Shown piece by piece: positions 1 through 5,616 of a stretch of DNA of 9,001 nt. Every line of letters begins with the position of its first letter. The stretch's first letter is position 1. Made by a program: the position numbers and the translations under genes. The stretch is from CAYXGE01 sp964464435 (lineage in GTDB: Bacteria > Pseudomonadota > Gammaproteobacteria > Burkholderiales > Methylophilaceae). The notes beneath the pieces are model-generated. The model saw nothing but the letters and a program-made list of their open reading frames with translations, did not search any database and had not been told where the DNA came from. The DNA lies in the NCBI GenBank assembly GCA_964464435.1, contig CAYXGE010000075.1:1-9001 (forward strand). The letters run 5' to 3'.

Positions 1-263
1 GTGAGAATCGGTTTATCCCAGCCCATAAACTTGTGTAACCCGCCGTGTGCGGCAATCACTTCAAGCCCGGGGCGCAACCATAGGTGAAAGGTATTGCCGA
101 GTACAATATGCGCATCAATTTCTTTAAGTTCTAAGGGTGACATAGCTTTAACCGTGCCATACGTTCCCACTGGCATAAAAGCTGGGGTTTGCACGGTGCC
201 ATGAGCGAGTGTGATCTGACCACGACGGGCTAAGCCGTTATTATTAATAAGTGAAAATTCCAT
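1..263 (-). CDS. tgt: Queuine tRNA-ribosyltransferase (Tgt), N-terminal 87 residues, cut by window edge
   Basis: Tgt exchanges guanine for preQ1 in the wobble position of tRNAs with GUN anticodons, the step that commits them to queuosine; it is a cytosolic TIM-barrel enzyme. Reading the minus strand from the ATG at 263 gives an open frame to the window edge. It holds the family N-terminal signatures: ARRG near residue 12, TPAFMPVGTYGTVK at about 26-39, and LGNTFHLWLRPG at about 55-66. The next expected block (TDSGGFQ, with the catalytic Asp region) lies outside the window. About a quarter of the usual ~370 residues is visible. No clear Shine-Dalgarno precedes the ATG, but the start fits the family. 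In many proteobacteria yajC-secD-secF follow tgt; they would lie to the left and cannot be checked here. Identification rests on motif recognition and is firm. Confidence 0.95.
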   Translation of the reverse strand, partial: MEFSLINNNGLARRGQITLAHGTVQTPAFMPVGTYGTVKAMSPLELKEIDAHIVLGNTFHLWLRPGLEVIAAHGGLHKFMGWDKPIL

Positions 264-350
264 AGCAATTTAGATTCAAAATGAGCCGAGATACTATCAT
301 ATTGCACATATGCATGAGCGCTTAGTTTGCGTTAACAAGCGGCTAATCTT

Positions 351-378
351 TTATCAAATGCAAAGAGTTTGCTATACT
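351..378 (+). promoter_or_regulatory. Candidate sigma-70 promoter of pssA
   Basis: A TATACT -10 hexamer (373-378, 5 of 6 consensus bases) sits 16 bases after a weaker TTATCA -35 (351-356). Transcription would start near 385, giving a leader of about 25 bases before the pssA ATG at 411. An AGGA Shine-Dalgarno lies at 402-405, five bases before that ATG. The 147-base gap between tgt and pssA must hold divergent promoters; I found no good -10/-35 pair for tgt on the other strand. Confidence 0.45.
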
Positions 379-410
379 CAAGCCAAAATGAAATATGAGT
401 CAGGAATCTA

Positions 411-1229
411 ATGGCTGAAAAACCAGAAACAGTAAAGCGCCCCAGAAAAACCAATAACAAACCCACTTTAGGTGAGCGAGGCATTTATTTACTGCCAAAT
501 CTGTTTACTACTGCGGCTTTGTTTGGTGGTTTTTACGCCATAGTGCAGGCAATGAATGGTAATTTTGAACATTCAGCCGTTGCCATATTTATTGCCATGG
601 TGTTAGACGGTTTAGATGGGCGTGTAGCACGTATGACCAATACCCAAAGTGATTTTGGTGCCGAATACGATAGCTTGTCAGACATGGTGTCATTTGGTGT
701 AGCGCCCGCGCTTATTATGTATGAATGGGCGCTAGGGCCGCTAAAGAAGCTAGGCTGGATAGCCGCATTTATTTATTGCGCTTGTGCGGCTTTGCGCCTT
801 GCAAGATTTAATACCAAAATTGGTAGTGCAGATAAACGCTACTTTCAGGGTTTGCCCAGCCCAGCGGCGGCGGCTTTGTTAGCAGGTTTTGTTTGGGTGT
901 CTAGCGAGTACAGTATTACCGGTAAAGAAATCTTTTTTGGCATGATACAAATGAAGTGGCTGGCCTTTGGCTTTACCTTGTTTGCTGCCTTTAGCATGGT
1001 CAGTGATCTTAAATTTTATAGTGGTAAAGACATTAATTTAAAAGAGAGTGTACCTTTTATGGCAATTCTTGCCATTGTGGTAGCCATTACACTTATTTCA
1101 TACAGTCCGCCCGAGGTACTTTTTGCAGTGGCCTTTGTCTATGGAATCTCTGGTTATTTAATGTGGTTAATGAATTCAGCTAACCAAGAAACACAAAGTA
1201 AAGAAGCTGCTAAAGAGCCTACAGAGTAA
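411..1229 (+). CDS. pssA: CDP-diacylglycerol-serine O-phosphatidyltransferase (phosphatidylserine synthase)
   Basis: PssA transfers a phosphatidyl group from CDP-diacylglycerol to L-serine, giving phosphatidylserine, which Psd decarboxylates to phosphatidylethanolamine. The 272-residue protein carries the CDP-alcohol phosphatidyltransferase signature DG-x2-AR-x8-G-x3-D-x3-D, with D69, G70, A73, R74, G83, D87 and D91 all present. It is therefore the integral-membrane type, not the phospholipase-D-like PssA of E. coli. Residues 1-20 are polar and basic and likely cytoplasmic. Several hydrophobic segments follow (about 28-48, 55-68, 93-108, 113-130, 150-165, 182-198, 215-231 and 236-255), and the tail is charged. 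AGGA five bases before the ATG supports the start. The gene is followed by leuA; from memory, ilv genes, psd, pssA and leuA are often clustered in betaproteobacteria, but here tgt stands upstream instead of psd or ilvC. Confidence 0.95.
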   Translation: MAEKPETVKRPRKTNNKPTLGERGIYLLPNLFTTAALFGGFYAIVQAMNGNFEHSAVAIFIAMVLDGLDGRVARMTNTQSDFGAEYDSLSDMVSFGVAPALIMYEWALGPLKKLGWIAAFIYCACAALRLARFNTKIGSADKRYFQGLPSPAAAALLAGFVWVSSEYSITGKEIFFGMIQMKWLAFGFTLFAAFSMVSDLKFYSGKDINLKESVPFMAILAIVVAITLISYSPPEVLFAVAFVYGISGYLMWLMNSANQETQSKEAAKEPTE

Positions 1230-1305
1230 CCTGCGAAATAAGGAATTTCATTAAAATTTACGTTTGGGCTTGCAGAAGCTTAACTTTTTCGTATATTATT
1301 TAATC

Positions 1306-1428
1306 ATGCAATTTACACCGACAACTTATTTTGCCGTTTTTGCTATCACTTCATTGATAGTAGCGATGTTGTTGCGTCCAACTTTGGCTAAACGTTTAGC
1401 TAAACTACTGCGCGTAGCGCGCAAATAA
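1306..1428 (+). CDS. Possible 40-residue small membrane protein or leader ORF between pssA and leuA
   Basis: An ATG at 1306 opens a 40-codon frame ending in TAA at 1426-1428. Residues about 7-24 are hydrophobic (YFAVFAITSLIVAMLL), enough for one membrane helix. The tail (about 24-40) is strongly basic, with R24, K29, R30, K33, R36, R39 and K40, and no acidic residue occurs anywhere. Seven of 40 residues are Leu, including two Leu-Leu pairs, which is notable just upstream of leuA. No good Shine-Dalgarno is seen. A TATATT box at 1292-1297 would start transcription about two bases before the ATG, so the ORF could be leaderless. Its codons resemble those of the neighbouring genes. It might be a real small membrane protein, a leucine-sensing leader peptide or chance. 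I do not recognise the family. Confidence 0.4.
   Translation: MQFTPTTYFAVFAITSLIVAMLLRPTLAKRLAKLLRVARK
1387..1423. repeat. Overlapping short palindromes at the 3' end of the 40-codon ORF
   Basis: Three short perfect inverted repeats lie nearly end to end. GCTAAAC/GTTTAGC occupies 1387-1400. GTTTAG/CTAAAC at 1394-1405 shares its left arm with the first. TGCGCG-TAG-CGCGCA occupies 1409-1423. The first two are mutually exclusive if they form in RNA. Part of the symmetry follows from two copies of the codons for Leu-Ala-Lys in the ORF (LAKRLAKLL), so selection on the peptide could explain it. No T-tract follows, so this is not a standard terminator. Confidence 0.45.
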
Positions 1429-1444
1429 TTCCCCTAATTTTTAC

Positions 1445-1480
1445 ATGACAGTAGTGTCCTCAGGTTAAAATATTAACCTG
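1445..1480 (+). promoter_or_regulatory. Candidate leuA promoter overlapped by a perfect inverted repeat (possible operator)
   Basis: CAGGTTAA (1461-1468) and TTAACCTG (1473-1480) are perfect 8-base inverted arms around AATA. A possible promoter has -35 ATGACA (1445-1450, 5 of 6) and -10 TAAAAT (1466-1471, 5 of 6), but the 15-base spacing is short. If real, the -10 box lies within the palindrome, a typical place for a repressor to bind. No T-run follows the repeat, so a terminator is unlikely. The regulator, if any, cannot be named from the sequence. Confidence 0.35.
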
Positions 1481-1547
1481 CGATGCTATTTGAATAATGA
1501 CGCACGATGAATTCATTCTTAAGAATTCAAACCATACGGATTTAACC

Positions 1548-3086
1548 ATGAACAACAAACAATTAATTATATTTGATACTACCTTGCGCGATGGCGAGCA
1601 AAGCCCAGGCGCTTCAATGACCAAAGAAGAAAAATTGCGTATTGCCCGACAACTTGAAAAGTTAGGCGTGAATGTGATTGAGGCAGGCTTTGCTGCGGCT
1701 AGCCCAGGTGATTTTGAAGCGATTCAAGAAATTGCTAAAACCATTAAAAAGTCTACAGTGTGCTCTCTTGCGCGTGCTAGTGAAAACGATGTGCGTCGCG
1801 CTGGTGAGGCGATTAAACCTGCAGCTAAAGGGCGTATTCATACCTTTATTGCCACCAGCAAAATTCATATGGAAAATAAACTCCGCATGACGGAAGACCA
1901 AGTGGTAGAGCGCGCGGTACAAGCGGTGAAATGGGCGCTTGAGTATACGCAAGATGTAGAGTTTTCAGCTGAAGATGCGGTGCGTTCAGACATTGATTTT
2001 TTAGTGCGCGTATTTGAAACGGTGATTGAGGCAGGTGCTAAAACTATTAATGTGCCAGATACCGTTGGTTACTCTATTCCTGCTCCTTGGGGTGAACGTA
2101 TGGCAACCTTAATTAAGCGCGTTAAAAATAGCGATAAAGTGATTTGGTCTACACATTGCCATAATGACTTAGGCATGGCCGTGGCAAACTCATTGGCGGC
2201 GGTGATGGGTGGTGCGCGCCAAGTAGAATGTACTATTAATGGCTTGGGCGAGCGTGCTGGCAATGCCAGTTTGGAAGAAATTGTGATGGCAGTTAAAACG
2301 CGCCGTGATATTTTTGAATTAGAGACCACCATAGATACCACACAAATTGTGCCTGCTTCTAAGTTGGTTTCTTCAATTACGGGTTATCCAGTGCAACCTA
2401 ACAAAGCAATTGTTGGTGCAAACGCATTTGCCCATGAGAGTGGCATTCACCAAGATGGCGTATTAAAACATCGTGAAACCTACGAAATTATGCGCGCAGA
2501 AGATGTGGGTTGGGGTGCTAATAAACTGACTTTAGGTAAATTGTCCGGAAGAAATGCATTTAGAACACGCTTAACAGAGTTGGGCATACAGTTAGAAAGT
2601 GAAGATGCATTAAACGCTGCCTTTGCGCGTTTTAAAGAGTTGGCAGATAAAAAATCAGAAATATTTGATGAAGATTTGCATGCCTTGGTTAGTGGAGACT
2701 TTATCTCTGAAGCGACAGAAAGCTTTAAATTGGTGTATTTGCAAGTCACCTCACAAACAGGTGAAATTCCGCATGCCTTACTCACTATTTCTGAAAATGG
2801 GGTTGAGAAAAAAGCGGATGCCACTGGCGGTGGTCCTGTGGATGCAACCTTTAAGGCAATTGAAACAGTGGTGCAAAGTGGTGTGGAGTTACAATTGTAT
2901 TCTGTCAACAACATTACCAGCGGTACAGATGCACAGGGTGAAGTGACTGTACGGTTGTCTAAAGGTGGGCGTATTGTCAACGGGCAAGGGGCAGATACTG
3001 ACATTGTAGTGGCCTCTGCAAAAGCTTATTTAAATGGCTTAAATAAACTCTATAGTGGGCTTGAGCGCGCGCACCCGCAGGTTTAG
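1548..3086 (+). CDS. leuA: 2-isopropylmalate synthase
   Basis: LeuA condenses acetyl-CoA with 2-oxoisovalerate to form 2-isopropylmalate, the first committed step of leucine synthesis. From the ATG at 1548 the protein has 512 residues. The HMGL-like TIM barrel (about 5-275) shows DTTLRDGEQSPG with catalytic R14 and metal ligand D15, the second metal site H203-x-H205, and NGLGERAGNASLEE with N239. A linker with HESGIHQDG (296-304) follows, then the C-terminal leucine-binding regulatory domain (about 385-505), so feedback inhibition by leucine is expected. The frame stays open to an earlier ATG at 1497, but those 17 extra residues are polar and not family-like. The later ATG has a GGA at 1538-1540 and places the start a few residues before LIIFDTTLRDGEQ, as in relatives. 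GFAAAS near residue 47 replaces the commoner GFPAAS and is probably harmless. Confidence 0.96.
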   Translation: MNNKQLIIFDTTLRDGEQSPGASMTKEEKLRIARQLEKLGVNVIEAGFAAASPGDFEAIQEIAKTIKKSTVCSLARASENDVRRAGEAIKPAAKGRIHTFIATSKIHMENKLRMTEDQVVERAVQAVKWALEYTQDVEFSAEDAVRSDIDFLVRVFETVIEAGAKTINVPDTVGYSIPAPWGERMATLIKRVKNSDKVIWSTHCHNDLGMAVANSLAAVMGGARQVECTINGLGERAGNASLEEIVMAVKTRRDIFELETTIDTTQIVPASKLVSSITGYPVQPNKAIVGANAFAHESGIHQDGVLKHRETYEIMRAEDVGWGANKLTLGKLSGRNAFRTRLTELGIQLESEDALNAAFARFKELADKKSEIFDEDLHALVSGDFISEATESFKLVYLQVTSQTGEIPHALLTISENGVEKKADATGGGPVDATFKAIETVVQSGVELQLYSVNNITSGTDAQGEVTVRLSKGGRIVNGQGADTDIVVASAKAYLNGLNKLYSGLERAHPQV

Positions 3087-3151
3087 TTCTATTAAGTTGA
3101 GCAACTTTGAGTAGCTAAGTAAGTCATATCGTTGCCCAACTTAATCTAGAA
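3087..3151. repeat. Long imperfect inverted repeat between leuA and the EamA exporter
   Basis: The left arm at 3091-3105 (ATTAAGTTGAGCAAC) pairs with 3131-3145 (GTTGCCCAACTTAAT) with a single mismatch over 15 bases. Pairing continues outward, TTCT (3087-3090) with AGAA (3148-3151), across a two-base bulge. The loop is 25 bases. The structure begins directly after the leuA stop and ends ten bases before the next ATG. Neither strand has a T-tract after the stem, so it is not a classic intrinsic terminator. It could shield the leuA mRNA 3' end, be an operator for the exporter, or weaken read-through. Confidence 0.6.
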
Positions 3152-3160
3152 CCCTCCATC

Positions 3161-4030
3161 ATGCAAAAGAACCCTGCCGTTGTCGTGCTTGCCTTGTTTT
3201 GCACCTACTTTATCTGGGGCTCAACGTATTTGGCAATACGCTTTGCTATTGAAAGCTTCCCCCCCTTTTTAATGGCAGGTTTGCGCTATACCTTGGCAGG
3301 TGGTTTGCTTATGAGTTGGCTGGTTTGGCGCGGCGCGTCTTTGCCAACAAAACAACAATGGATTAGCGCAACCATTGTTGGGGCGCTGTTAATGGCGTTT
3401 GGCAACGGCATTGTGACCTATGCACAACAAACCATTTCATCCAGTTTGGCGGCGTTAAGTATTGCTACAGCACCGTTATGGATGGCAGTATTTTCAACGT
3501 TGTGGGGGCATCATATTGCCAAACGTGAGTGGCTGGGCTTAATTATAGGCTTGGGTGGCATTACTTTGCTTAATGTGGAAGGTAGCCTGAGTGATGACCC
3601 TTTAGGGGCTTTGTTGGTGATGATAGCCGCAGCGTTGTGGTCATTTGGCTCCATTTGGAGCAAGCATTTAGACATGCCCAAAGGCTTTATGGCGAGTGGT
3701 GCGCAGATGCTAATAGGTGGCTTAATTTTGTTATTGATGAGTTTTGCATGGGGTGAAACCATCCCCAGCAGTGTGAGTGCAAAGTCGTGGCTATCATTTG
3801 CTTACTTAGTGTTTTTTGGCTCAATCATTGCCTATAGTGCTTTTATGTATTTAATTCAGCATGTACGCCCAATGCTGGCAAGCAGTAATACTTTTGTAAA
3901 CCCAATAGTGGCATTTGTATTAGGGGTAGGGTTTGCCAACGAGCATGTTAACCTAAGTGATTACTTAGCACTGGCGATTATTTTGTTGGGTGTATTTTTA
4001 ATTTGGACGTACGCGCAAGATGGCGCATAA
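3161..4030 (+). CDS. EamA/DMT-family transporter, YedA-like exporter
   Basis: This 289-residue protein is a typical drug/metabolite transporter with ten expected membrane helices in two EamA repeats (about residues 7-138 and 148-284). The family motif is seen in FIWGSTYLAIRF (17-28), and PPFLMAGLRYTLAGGLL follows at 34-50; both closely resemble E. coli YedA. It should sit in the inner membrane and export small metabolites or amino acids. The substrate is unknown; an amino acid would suit the position after leuA, but that is inference. The second repeat includes LWSFGSIWSK (159-168) and NTFVNPIVAF (243-252), a common block in the family. No Shine-Dalgarno is seen before the ATG, which lies just downstream of the long inverted repeat. 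It is probably co-transcribed with the HAD phosphatase 17 bases downstream. Confidence 0.88.
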   Translation: MQKNPAVVVLALFCTYFIWGSTYLAIRFAIESFPPFLMAGLRYTLAGGLLMSWLVWRGASLPTKQQWISATIVGALLMAFGNGIVTYAQQTISSSLAALSIATAPLWMAVFSTLWGHHIAKREWLGLIIGLGGITLLNVEGSLSDDPLGALLVMIAAALWSFGSIWSKHLDMPKGFMASGAQMLIGGLILLLMSFAWGETIPSSVSAKSWLSFAYLVFFGSIIAYSAFMYLIQHVRPMLASSNTFVNPIVAFVLGVGFANEHVNLSDYLALAIILLGVFLIWTYAQDGA

Positions 4031-4036
4031 ATTTTT

Positions 4037-4050
4037 GGAGTTAGTCGTTG
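4037..4050 (+). promoter_or_regulatory. Shine-Dalgarno and TTG start of the HAD phosphatase
   Basis: GGAG at 4037-4040 lies seven bases before TTG at 4048-4050. The next residues run directly into the catalytic DLDNT motif, and no ATG or GTG occurs between the upstream stop and that motif in this frame. The site therefore decides the start as TTG, a codon that usually lowers translation. Confidence 0.75.
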
Positions 4051-4710
4051 AATTTAGCATTATTTGATTTAGATAACACCCTGTTAGCGGGCGATAGTGA
4101 TTTTCAGTGGGGGCAGTTTATGATTGCAGAAGGTCTATTAGACCGTGCCGCCCATCATGACCGTAATGTTGAGTTTCATAACGATTACAAGCAAGGTAAG
4201 CTAGATATTGAAGCTTTTTTAAAGTTTCAGCTTAATCCGCTTTCAAAGCACCCACGCCAGTTTTTAGATGCATTGCATTTAAAATATATGGAGAAGGTAA
4301 TACGCCCAATGATTACCGAAAAAGCGCGAGCATTGGTTGAAAAGCACAAAGCGGCAGGTGATTTGATGATGATTATTACCGCCACCAATAGCTTTATCAC
4401 TAACCCGATTGCCGCAGAGTTTGGTATTCCATACTTGATTGGTACAGATCCTGAACAAATTAATGGTGAATTTACCGGTGGTTTTGTTGGCGTGCCTAGC
4501 TTTCAAGAGGGAAAAGTAACGCGTTTAATGCAATGGTTAGAAGCCAGAAATCAAACACTTACTGATTTTGAAACGAGCTATTTTTATAGTGACTCACACA
4601 ATGATTTGCCGCTCATGAAATTAGTCACTAACCCTGTAGCGGTTGATGCAGATGAAACCCTCACGGCCTATGCCATAGCACAAGGGTGGCCGCAAATAAG
4701 CTTAAGATAA
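4048..4710 (+). CDS. HAD-superfamily subfamily IB phosphatase, TTG start; candidate histidinol-phosphatase
   Basis: The protein has 220 residues and all four HAD motifs. Motif I is DLDNT (D7 nucleophile, D9 acid/base). Motif II is IITATN with T111. Motif III is K156 in EGKVTRL. Motif IV is YSDSHNDLPL with D182 and D186. The helical cap lies at about 15-85. The frame begins at TTG (4048), preceded by GGAG at 4037-4040 with seven-base spacing. The first in-frame ATG would remove motif I, so TTG is very likely the true start. The HAD-IB group includes SerB-like phosphoserine phosphatases. From memory, the whole protein, including the C-terminal GWP-ISLR, resembles P. aeruginosa PA0335, which has been reported as a histidinol-phosphate phosphatase. 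That role is plausible but unproven. It is probably translated from the same mRNA as the exporter 17 bases upstream. Confidence 0.9.
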   Translation: MNLALFDLDNTLLAGDSDFQWGQFMIAEGLLDRAAHHDRNVEFHNDYKQGKLDIEAFLKFQLNPLSKHPRQFLDALHLKYMEKVIRPMITEKARALVEKHKAAGDLMMIITATNSFITNPIAAEFGIPYLIGTDPEQINGEFTGGFVGVPSFQEGKVTRLMQWLEARNQTLTDFETSYFYSDSHNDLPLMKLVTNPVAVDADETLTAYAIAQGWPQISLR

Positions 4711-4752
4711 AGTACTTTAGGATAGTAGGTACTTACTTGCCTAGTACTATCC
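4710..4752. repeat. Inverted repeats in the convergent gap between the HAD gene and the ypjD-like gene
   Basis: The 22-base gap between two convergent genes and the adjacent coding end hold GGATAGTA (4720-4727) facing TACTATCC (4745-4752), with a 17-base loop. An alternative pairing joins AAGTAC (4710-4715) to GTACTT (4729-4734). Either could slow transcription from both sides, but there is no T-tract, so a terminator role is uncertain. Confidence 0.4.
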
Positions 4753-5533
4753 ACAGTATAAAGCGGCTACCCACATAAGCTAGCAATAACAATACAAAAC
4801 CAATTAAGGTGAGTTTAATGGCTTTGCGCCCGCGCCAGCCATAGCGATGCCTGCCAATTAAAAGCCAAGCATAAATGAGCCAAGAGGCAATTGAAAACAC
4901 GGTTTTATGGTTAAACACTGCGGCCTTGCCAAAAATTTCTTCTGAAAACAACATACCGCTAATTAAAGTAATGGTGAGTAAAGCAAAGCCAATGTGTAAT
5001 ACTTTAAACAACACGTTTTCTAGCACCAATATTGGCGGAAAATCTGGCAACGCTAGCACACTACTTTTTTTGTGCATGTAACGTTCTGCAACTGCCATTA
5101 ACAATGCGTGCAAGGTAGCAAAAGTAAACAAACTGTAGGCTAACAAAGCAATGCCAATGTGGGTTATTAACATCCCAGATTGGTCAGCGGCTAGATAATG
5201 ATTTTGTGAAATCAATGCAGGTAATAAGGCAAACAAGGCGGCGGGTGGCAACACAAAGGCCTGAAGGCTATATAGTTGGTGTTTAAAATCAAGCACCCAA
5301 TAAATCACCACGGTTAACCAAAAAATGGCAGACAGAATATTGTAAAAGCCAAGATTAAAGCCATCAGCAAAGATGTTGCTGTAAAGCAACCAGCCGTGTA
5401 AGGCCAAGCCTAGCGCTATCATGGCGGAGTGTAAGGTAAAGTTTTTTTCGCTTTGTTTAGCCACGCGCCAATAGTCAGCCGCAACGGCTAAATAAATAAA
5501 AGCAACAATCAAATAAGGAATCAATACATGCAT
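4733..5533 (-). CDS. YpjD/CcsA-like inner-membrane protein (cytochrome c assembly family)
   Basis: This 266-residue hydrophobic protein has about eight likely membrane helices (near residues 3-20, 36-53, 64-82, 90-109, 122-148, 176-194, 210-227 and 239-262). It fits the CcmC/CcsA/HemX-like family and is closest to E. coli YpjD. The Trp-rich haem-handling segment (WWD) of true CcsA or CcmC is absent. Histidines that could bind haem remain at 125, 142, 180 and 209. The C-terminal block HKTVFSIASWLIYAWLL followed by RHRYGWRGRKA (209-237) is characteristic of this group. It is divergent from ffh across 83 bases, as ypjD is in E. coli. The role is unproven: haem handling is suggested by the family, not shown. 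The ATG at 5533 is the natural start, although no strong Shine-Dalgarno precedes it. Confidence 0.85.
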   Translation of the reverse strand: MHVLIPYLIVAFIYLAVAADYWRVAKQSEKNFTLHSAMIALGLALHGWLLYSNIFADGFNLGFYNILSAIFWLTVVIYWVLDFKHQLYSLQAFVLPPAALFALLPALISQNHYLAADQSGMLITHIGIALLAYSLFTFATLHALLMAVAERYMHKKSSVLALPDFPPILVLENVLFKVLHIGFALLTITLISGMLFSEEIFGKAAVFNHKTVFSIASWLIYAWLLIGRHRYGWRGRKAIKLTLIGFVLLLLAYVGSRFILWIVLGK

Positions 5534-5616
5534 AGCTTAATTATCGCGCGTTTGAGTTAAAATTGCATGAGTTACCTTTTATTTTATTCAAAAATTAGTA
5601 AAAAATTGAGCATATT
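5534..5616. other. Divergent intergenic region between the ypjD-like gene and ffh
   Basis: This 83-base, AT-rich gap must carry the start signals for both genes. On the plus strand TTGCAT (5563-5568) could be an ffh -35, but only a poor -10 follows. On the minus strand a GATAAT near the ypjD-like ATG would imply an almost leaderless message. Neither pair is convincing enough to call as a promoter. No repeat or short gene is seen. Confidence 0.4.

Noticed and set aside
1235..1249. GAAAT/ATTTC hairpin just after pssA as a terminator
   Set aside because: The stem is only five AT-rich pairs and no T-run follows; it is likely chance.
1497..1547. An upstream in-frame ATG that would extend LeuA by 17 residues
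   Set aside because: The extension is polar, unlike family N-termini, and has no Shine-Dalgarno. The ATG at 1548 has GGA at proper spacing and matches the usual start just before LIIFDTTLRDGEQ.
2480..3004. A 174-codon antisense frame over leuA
   Set aside because: It lies opposite clearly conserved LeuA coding sequence, is Ser/Pro/Thr/Ala-rich without domain features, and has no promoter or Shine-Dalgarno I can see.
3087..3151. The long inverted repeat as a leuA intrinsic terminator
   Set aside because: Neither strand has a T-tract after the stem and the loop is 25 bases, so the canonical requirements are not met.
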